Below, piece by piece: positions 9,943 to 20,010 of a stretch of 64,000 bases of DNA (the stretch's first letter is position 1; each line of letters begins with the position of its first letter). Below the pieces are notes generated by a model that had not been told where the DNA came from, ran no database searches, and saw only the letters and a program-made list of their open reading frames with translations. This stretch comes from Lepidodermella squamata (taxonomy: Eukaryota > Gastrotricha): assembly GCA_047495785.1 (NCBI GenBank), contig JBLDXI010000054.1, positions 4,030,001-4,094,000 on the forward strand, written 5' to 3'. The position numbers and the translations under genes were made by a program.

Positions 9943-11301
9943 ATGAGTTTTAACGGCAGTTTTAAAATACATAAGACAGCACTACTTTTCCAAAAATACA
10001 GGTGCTTGATTTTCGGTTTCGTTGTGATTACTCTGCTCATCCTCGTTTTCCTCATCAACCGACCCTCCAGTTCTAAAACACTCATAAGCTTCAAAGTTAC
10101 ATGTAGCTCGAATGGAAAATCGAAGATGAATGTGGACGATGGGTGCAGCAACTTTTACAACTGGGGCGCCGACCTCGAATTATTCTTACCAGTGCCGCCG
10201 AATGACGAAGGCCTGGACGAGCTGAACCGCTTCATAGTCCCATCTCTTTCGCTATTTTGGCCAACCGACAACCTCAAGCTGCTGTTCATCACTGACGGTG
10301 AAGCGAGAAACGTAGGGGTTTTCGCAGACAAATTACGAACGCTTGAAATTATGCCCGGAGAATCTCTCAGCGACAAAGCTCGCATCCGAGTAGCATACAA
10401 CTATCCAGTTCTGGGTATCAACGGTGGATGGCACCGTCAACAATGGCTCATGTTTTGGGCAGATAATTTTACCAGTTCCGAATACGTCGGTTTCCTGGAC
10501 AGCGATGCTGTTTTTACGACTCGCGTGACTCCGTACGACCTGTTCGTCGGTGGTCGGCCGATCATTCGGGCTCTTTTCGGGAAGCCGTTCCATTCTGACT
10601 GGTGGAAGCAAGTCCCCAAAATGACGAATGAAGCGATAGGGAAAAAAGGTTTGCTATTTAATAGCCGTCATGGTTAATTTCGTCAATGAATTTGTTTAGA
10701 GCCGATGAACTGTATGTCTTACTTCCCGGTCATATACAAGACGAAGCACCTGAAGCCGATGCGTGAGCACATCCGGCAACAACTCAAGAAAGCCACATTT
10801 GACGAAGCATTTGCTCACATTGCCTCGCGGTCAATCTACTCCCAGTTCAACATAATGTGTGCCTATTTGTGGTATTACCAGCGAGACGACTATTATTGGA
10901 CTATTCGAGAGCGTGAACCTGGTTGGAAAGGTCCTTTTGTCCTCGGCCAACCGTCGAATCCAGCCGAGGTGGGTCTCGACCAAAAGTTTTTCGAGAGGCA
11001 ACGTCCTGCCATGGCTGTTCACTGGAACCACGAGGCTTTCAAGGGAGAACAAAACGTCATGAAAACACTGCTCAGGACAGGCGTTTGCTACTCGATGAGC
11101 GAAACTGAGAGTGGCCGGCCTCAATTTTGCGCAACTAACTCAAATCGAACCGACACGCTCAATCCTTACGAGTGGACGTTTGAGGGCTACACCTTCATGT
11201 GGAACAAAACCCTGACACTGGCCGCTCATCAAGAACGCCTTCGAACCTTGGACAGATGCCCGCATAAATGGAATCACGCGCTGATACAACATCTGTTATA
11301 A
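9943..11301 (+). CDS. Type II membrane glycosyltransferase-like protein, paralogue 2
   Basis: Exons 9943-10648 and 10700-11301 (51-nt intron, phase 1), 435 codons. Short cytosolic tail, then a hydrophobic anchor CLIFGFVVITLLILVFLI (residues about 25-42), a variable stem, and the GT-like domain with LELFLPVPPNDEGLDEL, LLFITDGEARNVGVFADKLR and GFLDSDAVF (D186-S187-D188). The C-terminal exon has paired-cysteine blocks GVCYSMSETESGRPQFCATN and CPHKWN common to the family. It forms a convergent inverted pair with GT3; their 3' flanks are also homologous. Predicted to act in the secretory pathway; substrate unknown. Confidence 0.78.
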
Positions 11302-11464
11302 CGTCTGCTTGACACATAGTGTATTTATAATGTGTTATGATCGCGAGCATTGCCAAATATATGCTATTCGAAGAATGATAAAATGAAACACGCCGTATTA
11401 AAACATGCTCCTCATCCAATAAGCTAGATAAAAGATGATGACTCAAAAATGAAAAACCAGTCGC

Positions 11465-11510
11465 CTAATCCGACATGTTTCAGCTTTTATTCAGCCATCT
11501 TCAGGGTCTG
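11465..11510 (-). ncRNA. Hammerhead-like motif from a Penelope-type element (copy A)
   Basis: On the minus strand: ACC, CTGAAGA (11504-11498), one base, GGC, a loop, GCT, GAAA (11481-11478), the palindromic CATG and TC followed by GG. The order CUGANGA, short stem II, GAAA, tiny stem III, GUC is that of minimal hammerhead ribozymes of Penelope-like retroelements. One unpaired U sits between the core A and stem II, so activity is uncertain. No associated ORF remains here. Confidence 0.5.
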
Positions 11511-12486
11511 ACAACAAGTAAGGAAATCAACAATCAAGTTTCGAGACTAATATTAAAACAAGTTTACCAATTTTGTCACCAATCGATTTTCGTGTAAGAT
11601 CAAAAATTAATCAAAAGAATCAAAGACGGAAATCATGATCTATTAAAATTAATTGTATGAGTAATTATTTGTTACAGTAGTTATTAAGGCTAGGGTTAAG
11701 AGCTTGGATATGCTGACCGGCTGTGCCGACAGCGGATACCACGGGTACAACGACGGGTTGGGCGGCTGCCAGCGTGGCTTCGGCTACCTCGAGGTTGCCC
11801 AGACCTCCTTATCTGCTGCTGCTCAGCGTCTATGTGATGTTCGGGTAAATAACCGAGCCGAACCGATAACGATTTTTGCCGCTGATCGACAGATGAGGGG
11901 GCACAGGTGTTTCAGCAAAAAAATTCGAAATGGTCACGAAAAATGACATGATATGAAAATGTATTGGTACGAAAAGGTATGAATTTGCGGGTACGAACTT
12001 ACCCTAAATCAATACACGCGTCATTGCATCAGGATTCCAAATATATAATTCCAAATTCATCATTTTGATTATCTTGAAAGTAATTATTGAAGTAAAAGGC
12101 AATTAGCACAGCTAATTCGCCTTACAATGGGCGATGGCTGCGCTGTGCTGATGAAATAACAACAATTCATTCATTTTTCGCGAGCAGAATCACGTTTATA
12201 GCGCAATTTTTGCAAAGCGAACAATTTTGAGGAATGCCGAGTCCATCTATTATCTACTCCATCTACTAGTACCAAGGTTTTCGACCATTTTTTGCGCTTT
12301 TCATAAAACTTCTATCTCAAACTCTGGAAAAATTGTTGTTCACTGCCGAATGTCCTCTGTTGTCTGTTATAAGCCGGAAGCCGGTGTTCCGGACGATGTA
12401 ATTTGGATCAGGAACATGTTTTAATTCGGCGCGTTTCATTTTATCATTCTTCGAATAGCATATATTTGGCAATGCTCGCGTTCATA

Positions 12487-12655
12487 ACATACCGTACTGC
12501 CCGAAATGCCTCAAATAAATGTCAGGGTAAGGGTATTTCAATTTTGGGACCCGCTTTTCTGAACGTTTATCCGTGAGCCGGTAAACTTTGGTCGCTGGGT
12601 GAAGCATCCGAAAGTAATAAATGTCATGGTTTTTAATTCAGGCAGTACGGTACAT
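12487..12655. mobile_element. 161-bp MITE-like insertion with TIRs and 4-bp duplication
   Basis: The element 12491-12651 begins ACCGTACTGCC and ends GGCAGTACGGT (11-bp perfect terminal inverted repeats, with partial similarity continuing inward). It is flanked by ACAT at 12487-12490 and at 12652-12655. The homologous 3' flank of GT2 (about 11320-11345) reads through without the insert, so it acts as a natural empty site. No coding capacity. Confidence 0.75.
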
Positions 12656-12689
12656 ATTACTATAAATTTACTATAATGTCAGGCAGACG

Positions 12690-14059
12690 TTACAAGAGAT
12701 GTTGTATCAGCGCGTGATTCCATTTATGCGGGCATCTGTCCAAGGTTCGAAGGCGTTCTTGATGAGCGGCCAGTGTCAGGGTTTTGTTCCACATGAAGGT
12801 GTAGCCCTCAAACGTCCACTCGTAAGGATTGAGCGTGTCGGTTCGAGTTGAGTTAGTAGCGCAAAATTGAGGCCGGCCACTCTCAGTTTCGCTCATCGAA
12901 TAGCAAACGCCTGTCCTGAGCAATGTTTTCATGGCGTTCTGTTCTCCCGTGAAGGCCTCGTAGTTCCAATGAAGAGCCATGGCAGGACGCTGCCTCTCGA
13001 AAAACGTTGTGTTGAGACCCACTTCGGCAGGATTCGATGCTTGGCCTTGGGCAAAAGGACCTTTCCATCCTGGTTCACGTTCTCGAATAGTCCAATAATA
13101 GTCGTCTCGCTGGTAATACCACAAATAGGCACACATTATGTTGAACTGGGAGTAGATTGACCGCGAGACAACGTGAGCAAACGCTTCGTCAAACGTGGCT
13201 TTCTTCAGTTGTTGCCGGATGTGCTCACGCATCGGTTTTAGGTGCTTCGTCATTAATATGACCGGGAAATACGACATACAGTTCATCGGCTCTAATCGAA
13301 TTCATTAACGAAATTATATTAGTGGTGGCTATTTAATTGCAAACCTAGTTTCCCTATCGCTTCATTTGTAACCTTGGGGACCTGCGCCCACCAGCTTGGA
13401 TCGTAGGGCTTCCCGAAAAGAGCCCGAATGATCGGCCGACCACCGACGAACAGGTCGTACGGAGTCACGCGAGTTGTAAATACAGCATCGCTGTCCAGAA
13501 AACCGACGTATTCGGAACTGGTAAAATTATCTGCCCAAAACATGAGCCATTGTTGACGGTGCCATCCACCGTTGATACCCAGAACTGGATAGTTGTATGC
13601 TACTCGGATGCGAGCTTTGTCCCTGAGAGTTTCTCCGGGTATAATTTCAAGCGATCGCAATTTGTCTGCGTAAACACCCACGTCTTTCGCTTCGCCATCA
13701 GTGATGAACAGCAGCTTGAGGTTTTCGGTTGGCCAAAATAGCGAAAGAGATGGGACTATGAAGCGCTTCAACTCGTCCAGGCCGTGGTCATTCGGCGGCA
13801 CTGGTAAGAATAATTCGAGGTCTGCGCCCCATTCGTAAACGTTGCTGCACTCGTCCAATTTGATCTTCGTTTTTCTTTTCGATCTATCGGTAACCTCGAA
13901 TTTTATGAGGGTTGTAAAACTGGTGCGCCGGTTGATGAGGAAAACTAGGAGAAGCAGAGTAATGACAACGAACCCAAAAATCAAACATCTGTATTTTTGA
14001 AAAAGTAGGGCTGCTTGATTTAATGTGTTAGCCTTTGGTGACAACGCTTCATCACTCAT
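12690..14059 (-). CDS. Type II membrane glycosyltransferase-like protein, paralogue 3
   Basis: Minus strand; exons 14059-13345 and 13291-12690 (53-nt intron, phase 1), 438 codons. Starts MSDEALSPKANTLNQ and has the same anchor as GT2 and GT4 (CLIFGFVVITLLLLVFLI). The GT-like domain keeps GFLDSDAVF, GWHRQQWLMFWADNF and the C-terminal CAYLWYYQRDDYYW and FCATNSTRTDTLNPYEW blocks. It is closest in its stem region to GT4 (RRTSxTTLIxFEVTDRS). Orientation is opposite to all other copies and convergent with GT2. No frame damage is seen, so it is probably functional. Confidence 0.78.
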
Positions 14060-14145
14060 GTTACATCTTATAATGATCAGTCTGAGTCATTGCTTGAATC
14101 GAAATATATGCCGCATGGTAGGCTTGGTAATAAATGCGACGCGCA
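14060..14145 (-). promoter_or_regulatory. Conserved upstream block of GT paralogues (copy at GT3)
   Basis: Reverse complement of the block at GT2 and GT4. The 17-base core ACCAAGCCTACCATGCG is found here as its complement at 14112-14128, with ATATATTTCGATTCAAGCAATG-like sequence between it and the ATG, nearly identical to GT4. Confidence 0.55.
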
Positions 14146-14264
14146 TATAAAACATGGTGCGACTTCTTGAACCTCGATTTGAACTTTTGATTAAAAGTAG
14201 ATGAACTCGAAACTTCCTTTCTTCTCCATGCAAAATTATTCGGATAGAAAAAACTGCTGTTTGA

Positions 14265-15030
14265 TCGCGCGATTTCGCGGTTACTGCAAAGAGTGTCCGA
14301 CTAACAATAATTACCTTGCCTGTCACTCCGAAACCTAAAGTCTCCAACCCGGCTAGACTCTCTTTGCCTTTCTTGGGTGACCAGGTAGCTGCCTTGCTAA
14401 AAGAACATTGTAAAAAGCTCATGGCCTTTTATCAAAGAGATATCCAGATTTGCTGGAAATCTACCGCCTTGAAAGTCATGATACCCACTCGCTTCACAGA
14501 TTATGTACATACTTCTTATAAATGTTGGGGTTGCTTGTGTGGCCTATCAAAAGACCTTCGTTCTAACTGTACGAAACAAAATGTAATTTATCAATTGGAA
14601 TGTAGAACTTGTGGTGAAAAATATGTTGGTTGCACTAGCAAACCTGCTGCTACACGCACCACTCAGCATATTTACTCAGTCAACTCGCTAAAACCTGGCA
14701 CACCTGGTGAGCACTTCGTAACATGTGTGAAAAAAGATCCTCCATTCCACGTCTCTATCCTCCACCAGTGCCAAAAACCTTTCAGTCTTTTACGTACTGA
14801 AAAGCTGTACATACAGTCTTTGGATCCCACTATCAACAAAATGTGCAACTTTTAAGATGTAAATCTGAACTAATTTCCGCAATTTATATAATTTTCACCA
14901 ACTGGTAACAAAAATGAGGTGAGAGGCCGTACTGATTGTTGACACCTGAAATTAGCTTAATTGATGTTGTAAATTTCTTTGTTAGACCCTGAAGATGGCA
15001 ATAAAAGCCGAAACGCGTCGGTGTACGGAT
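14265..15030 (+). mobile_element. 5'-truncated Penelope-like retroelement relic with endonuclease region
   Basis: The open frame 14265-14855 (no ATG at its start) encodes the 3' part of a Penelope-like element: SLPFLGDQVAALLKEHC resembles the segment that follows the reverse transcriptase, then a Cys-rich CWGCLCGLSKDLRSNC, then VIYQLECRTCGEKYVG, which fits the start of a GIY-YIG endonuclease with CxxC linker, followed by RTTQH. The reverse transcriptase is missing. A hammerhead-like motif ends the element at about 14984-15024. It lies between GT3 and the GT fragment. It is a dead copy, since the polymerase is lost. Confidence 0.75.
14984..15024 (+). ncRNA. Hammerhead-like motif at the Penelope relic 3' end (copy B)
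   Basis: ACC (14986-14988), CTGAAGA (14989-14995), T, GGC (14997-14999), an A/T loop, GCC (15007-15009), GAAA (15010-15013), palindromic CGCG, TC, then GGT which can pair with the initial ACC. The arrangement matches minimal hammerheads of Penelope-like elements; copy A has CATG in place of CGCG, keeping self-complementarity. One extra U before stem II is a departure. Confidence 0.55.
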
Positions 15031-15787
15031 CCTTGGCCTTATTTTTTGAAGTATTATAAACAATAATTTCGAATAAAAAAGCAGCATCCCGCCTTTACGC
15101 GCAATAATTTCACGCGCCCTAGTACTTTGCTCCTCAGTTTCACGAAATCTATGATGTTTGGAAGCATATTTGGAAAGCTCGGTTTTAGTCATTTAAAAAT
15201 GTTAGAATGAAAAACCGACTTCTCTGTGGTTTAAATGACTTCATGAAACAATTCACCGGTTTATGATTCATCTGCTCTTAGGCTATTAGGCTTCATGGCT
15301 CTACTATTAATTCATTTTAATTTTTACCATGTAAATGGGGTTTCTCCTTTTGTTGAAGACGATAGAATACACGTTATCTCGCTTGGACTTCTGCCCAGCC
15401 GTGTATTCGCCTTTTTCATTACAGGATATTGATGATCTTGAATCGGTACTAAGGCGGTTCACAAAGTGACTGCTCTATAGAAGCTCATATCACGAAACGA
15501 TCGAAGGTACATCTTTTATGAGGAACGTCTGCAGAAATCGGGCTTAACAACGCTAGAGGTTCGCCGCTTCCAACATGACCTCATTATAACTTCTAATGCA
15601 CAAAATGGCAAAATGTATCGGGGTTGTATTGATATAAATTTCTCTGATTTTTTATCATCTTCCGAAATTCTCGCCTTCCTCCTCATTCTGTGACGATGAA
15701 AGCGGTTAGAAATAACCTGAACTATACAATACATTTTGCTTTTCCGGGCGCGTGCGTGCTGCATGAAAAGAATATTTCTCGGCTCTT

Positions 15788-16205
15788 AATTTCATGCGAA
15801 AAATAGGTTATTTCATTTATTGTTCAACATCTCATCACTTGAAATGCTTCTTCAGGTTTATGGCAAGGAAACTGCCAGTCTCGCTCCCCATTTATTTTGA
15901 GAACTGAAAGCTTGAAGTCGATTCGAGAATTCATGCGAAAGAATCTCAACAAAACGACATTTGACGAAGCATTTTCTCATATTGTCTCTCGTGGCAGAAA
16001 TTCAGCATTTGATATAATGTGTGCTTATATGTGGCATTGCCACCGCGATGAACATTATTGGGAGTTTTGGTATACGTAACTCGCATGTACGCGACTCGTC
16101 GAATCTTCCCGGGATTCTAGCTGTTTCAAACCGGTCCTGAATACATAATAAAGTTGGACGCTTTTTCCACAACGTGCCAGTTTAAATTGCTTCCGTTACG
16201 ACTGC
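15788..16205 (+). pseudogene. Fragment of the truncated GT paralogue
   Basis: Duplicate of about 9003-9420: the end of exon 1 (TTTCATGCG...AGGT), the intron, the acceptor CTTCTTCAG, and exon 2 (15856-16079) encoding NCQSRSPFILRTESLKSIRE and ending at WHCHRDEHYWEFWYT. The similarity runs past the stop to about 16205. Everything upstream of the last codons of exon 1 is missing, so it cannot make the catalytic block with the DxD motif. Confidence 0.7.
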
Positions 16206-16656
16206 CCTCACTGGCACGGGTTCAATCCCCAGAACCGCAACACCAATCATTCTCCGACGCATTGAATGCGGCGTTTCTGGGAATATAAATCAAGCTGACA
16301 GGAAGACGTGTAGCCGACCACGGAGCCAAGGGCACAATCCTTAAGTGCGTACCTGCTGGTAACACCGCCGAGCAAATCCACCCGAGACCGCGGTCTCCTC
16401 CCTCCCGGTTTAGGAGGCGCCATTCACCGGCTATAAAAATATCGCTACTCAGCAAGAGTACGAGTATGAGAATGAGAATGAGTATTAGTTTCTCCATTAC
16501 AGGAGATAACTGGTCACAATAAAAGTTCAGTTCAACTTTCCTCCGAATTATACTCTTCGCTTCAACTTTAATCGAATTAAAGCCCTCAACCTATCGTGTC
16601 GCAAATTTACCATCGAATGTTACCATTTAATTCGAGTTTCAAGAAGCTGTCGCGCC
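16206..16656. other. Spacer upstream of GT4
   Basis: Contains a GGTTCAATCCCC string at about 16219 that resembles a tRNA B box, though the T-stem does not pair, and a short GAGTATGAGAATGAGAATGA repeat near 16460. The ORF 16222-16497 on the minus strand is not recognisable. Confidence 0.4.
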
Positions 16657-16752
16657 ATGCGCGTCGCATTATAATTACCAAGCCTACCATGCGACAATAA
16701 TATATTTCGATTCAAGCAATGCCTCAGACTAAACATAATTCCAAGATCTAAG
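16657..16752 (+). promoter_or_regulatory. Conserved upstream block of GT paralogues (copy at GT4)
   Basis: Third copy of the shared upstream block; the ACCAAGCCTACCATGCG core is at 16677-16693, followed by AATAATATATTTCGATTCAA and CAATGCCTCAGAC, ending directly before the GT4 ATG. Confidence 0.6.
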
Positions 16753-18130
16753 ATGAGTGATGAGACGTTGTCACCAAAGGCTAAAAAATTAGATCGGGCA
16801 GCCCTACTTTTCCAAAAATACAGATGTTTGATTTTCGGTTTCGTCGTGATTACTCTGCTCCTCCTCGTTTTCCTCATCAGCCGGCGCACCAGTTCTACAA
16901 CGCTCATAACCTTCGAAGTTACCGATAGATCGAATAGAAAAACGAAGATCAAATTGGACGAGTGCAGTAACGTTTACAACTGGGGCGCCGACCTCGAATT
17001 ATTCTTACCAGTGCCGCCGAATGACGAAGGTCTGGACGAGTTGAAGCGCTTCGTATTGCCATCTCTCTCGCTATTTTGGCCAACCGAAAACCTCAAGCTG
17101 CTGTTCATCACTGATGGTGAAGCGAAAGACGTGGGTGTTTTCGCAGACAAATTGCGATCGCTTGAAATTATACCCGGAGAAACTCTCAGGGACAAAGCTC
17201 GCATCCGAGTGGCTTACAATTATCCAGCGCTGGGGTTCAACCGTGGATGGGACCGCCAGCAGTGGGTCATGTTTTGGGCCGATAACTTTACCAGTTCCGA
17301 ATACGTCGGTTTCCTGGACAGCGATGCTGTATTTACAACTCGCGTGACTCCGTACGACTTGTTCGTCGATGGTCGGCCCATCATTCGGGCTCTTTTCGGG
17401 AAGCCGTACGAACCAAGTTGGTGGCCGCGAGTCTCCACGGTGACCGCTGAAGTGATAGGGAAACTAGGTTTATAATTAGTGCATGTCCTAATTCAATTAT
17501 GTTAATGATAATTTTCTTGAAGAGCCTATGGTCTGCATGTCTTACTTCCCGATTATATTTAAGACGAAGCACCTAAAACCAATGCGAGAACATATTCGGA
17601 AGCAACTTAATAGAACCACATTCAATGAGGCTTTTGATTACATCGCATATGTTCGAGCAACCTACTCTCAGTTCAACATAATGTGTGCCTATTTGTGGTA
17701 TTATCAGCGAGACGACTATTATTGGACTATTCGAGAAAGAGAACCAGGATGGAATGGTCCTTTTGCCCAAGGCCAAGCGTCGAATCCTGCCGAGGTGGGT
17801 CTCAACACAACGTTTTTTGAGAGGCAACGTCCAGCCATGACTGTACACTGGAATTATGAGGCCTTTAAGGGAGAAGAAAACGCCATGAAGACACTGCTCA
17901 GGACAGGCGTTTGCTATTCGATGAGCGAAACGGAGAGTGGCCGACCTCAATTTTGCGCAACTAACTCAACCCGAACCGACACGCTCAATCCTTATGAGTG
18001 GACGTTTGAAGGATACACCTTCATGTGGAATAATACACTGACGCTTGCCGCTCATCAGGAACGCCTTCGAACATTAGACAAATGTCCCCACAAGTGGAAT
18101 CCCGCGCTGATACAGCATCTGTTAGCGTGA
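16753..18130 (+). CDS. Type II membrane glycosyltransferase-like protein, paralogue 4
   Basis: Exons 16753-17467 and 17523-18130 (55-nt intron, phase 1), 440 codons. N-terminus MSDETLSPKAKKLDR, signal anchor, then the GT-like domain with GFLDSDAVF (D189-S190-D191). Exon 2 is the most divergent of the intact set at its start (VCMSYFPIIFKTKHL, RTTFNEAFDYIAYVRATYSQ), and the C-terminus is one residue longer. AATAAA at 18170-18175. The conserved upstream block is present. Presumed lumenal transferase; substrate not inferable. Confidence 0.78.
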
Positions 18131-18169
18131 ACATATTCTTCATGGAGCAAACTTTATGTGAATTACTTG

Positions 18170-18175
18170 AATAAA
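18170..18175 (+). terminator. Poly(A) signal of GT paralogue 4
   Basis: AATAAA 40 nt after the stop codon. Confidence 0.6.
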
Positions 18176-18329
18176 ATGCCGAACAAAAAGAAGTGAGAAT
18201 AAAATAATTGACAATTGACATCAAACAAAATGACCTCAAATCCGTGGTATTCAGCTTTCACGAGCCTGTTTTCAATTGGAACCCTAAACTTTCACCTGGT
18301 TTCGAATTTAGCCATGGCGCAAGTCTCCA

Positions 18330-18420
18330 TATACCGAAGTTACCGAAATACAAGCCTAGGCGGCATCTCTCTGTCGGCACTTTGATGTTCTTTGTAGTGT
18401 ATTTCGGTAACTACGGTATA
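18330..18420. repeat. 91-bp inverted repeat, hairpin or mini-MITE
   Basis: The left arm 18330-18352 (TATACCGAAGTTACCGAAAT...) pairs with the right arm 18398-18420 with a single mismatch over 23 bases, separated by a 45-base loop. Read as a transposon it would be an 87-bp element TACCG...CGGTA between TA dinucleotides (Tc1/mariner-like target). Read as RNA it would fold into a 22-23 bp hairpin. Confidence 0.65.
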
Positions 18421-20010
18421 AGTATGAATTGGGAAGCAATTAAATCATCGATTTGTGTTACTTATACGCAGTACCCAGTATTTGGTTTTGCATGGAGCCC
18501 TTCAAATTTACCGCATTGTATTGGAGCAAATCTAAGGGTATTCTTGACTGTCATATAGTTTAGCGCGATTATGTAGTCTGAGAGCATTGCGATACATTCC
18601 GAAAGTTGTTCCTTCTTCAAATCAGGACATATAAGCCGTCACAAATTCCCATTTTTAATTTACCTGGTAAACACTTCTTGTATACATTGGTAAACACACT
18701 GTGAAGTTACTTTGCCGCAGAAAAAAATGAATGAGCTGAAATTCCTATGCTATGAAGTGCCAGTAATGCGCTTATAATTTATGGCTCCGCCAATGTATAG
18801 CTTTGATGTCAAACAAGTGGTAAAAATATACCAGAACACAGAAACATCATTGTCAGTAAAAAGATAACATTAAAATAACTATTCTATGGGACGCGTACGC
18901 ATATATTTGATAAAATAAATTTAAACCATGATGTTTTAATACGAAGTGACTGACGTAATGTAAAGCAAAACCACGAGAGCTGCGCAGAAATAATAATGCA
19001 GATGAGCAATCGCCAAATGCCCGAGAGCAGACAACAAAACAAAGAGCTGAAATTTTTATTCAGCACCTGGCATTTTATTAACTGCTGGTATGTTCCCACT
19101 TCACACAACTGCTGTAAGTATTTTAACAGCTCGTTGCGTATCAAATAAGTACTCCTTGTTGTGCGCTAATTTTCTAGCAAAAATAGGCTTACTCTTCTTT
19201 ATATAAGAGTCTTAAGATTTCCTAACGATTTCGTTATCTTGTAAAATTATCCTGTCATGATATTCACCTAGTCTTACCACTCAAAATCAGATTATAGACG
19301 AGACTTGACTCATAACTAGTCACCCTGGTTGATACTTTTTAATTACGTGAATTCAGCTAATTCGATTGAGAAACCATCCTTCCAGGCCTATGAACTCTGA
19401 TTTTGATCTCTTTCTCGGCAGGTTTTACGTTTTTAAGCTTCAAGCTCCACTTGATTTTAGTATTAGGATAGTTATACTTGGTTTCACTCGTAGCTGTCTA
19501 TTTGCAATATTGTATGAATCATTAATTCTTAGTCATATATAATCTACGCGCGATAAAAAAATTAGACACCTGGTGATGCGCCGCTGTTCGTTTGTATTTT
19601 AGCAGCAATTTCTCTTATATCTATAATATTATTATACGGCACGCTTCTGACGTGAGCAAGAGCCAAATTGGATATCATTAAAATAATTTCTGTGCAAACA
19701 AATTGTAGGCGATGCGTTTCTCAGCGAATTTTTTTTATTTTATGAAAAAGTGCCAACATCCACTAGCCATGTAGTACCTATGTTTGAGTGATGTAAGCTC
19801 TGGACTCGAGACTCCCGAATTTGACCGTGATCGATTCTGTATCAGCGATATTGCATGGAAATATCGGTATTACTGCAACAGCCGTTTGTCAGTTATCAGC
19901 CTTCAGCTCATTCTGAAACCACGGATTCCCACCTATATACAAATGGAAAATGTTTTCATTTTTTTCTCTAGTGGTTTTAAAAAGTTTGTAACTGGGAAGT
20001 GGTTCATGGT

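Larger units (their letters stand above)
11302..12689. other. Spacer between convergent GT2 and GT3 genes
   Basis: Contains homologous 3' flanks of the two genes (about 11330-11395, and about 12430-12489 in reverse), a hammerhead-like Penelope remnant (minus strand, about 11465-11510) and a 161-bp inverted-repeat element (12491-12651). ORFs at 11704-11946 and 12227-12424 show no family similarity. Confidence 0.6.
18131..20010. other. Intergenic, no gene seen
   Basis: AT-rich spacer. Holds the GT4 poly(A) signal, a perfect-looking inverted repeat at 18330-18420, and a pyrimidine-rich acceptor TTTTTTTCTCTAG ending at 19971 before the next gene. The 116-codon ORF at 18208-18558 spans the inverted repeat and is not convincing. 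Confidence 0.5.

Noticed and set aside
16210-16245. tRNA-like B box (GGTTCAATCCCC)
   Set aside because: The T stem pairs at only three positions and no A box or acceptor stem is found; at most a SINE remnant.
18208-18558. 116-codon ORF
   Set aside because: Spans the 91-bp inverted repeat, has no domain, and part of it is explained by the palindrome.
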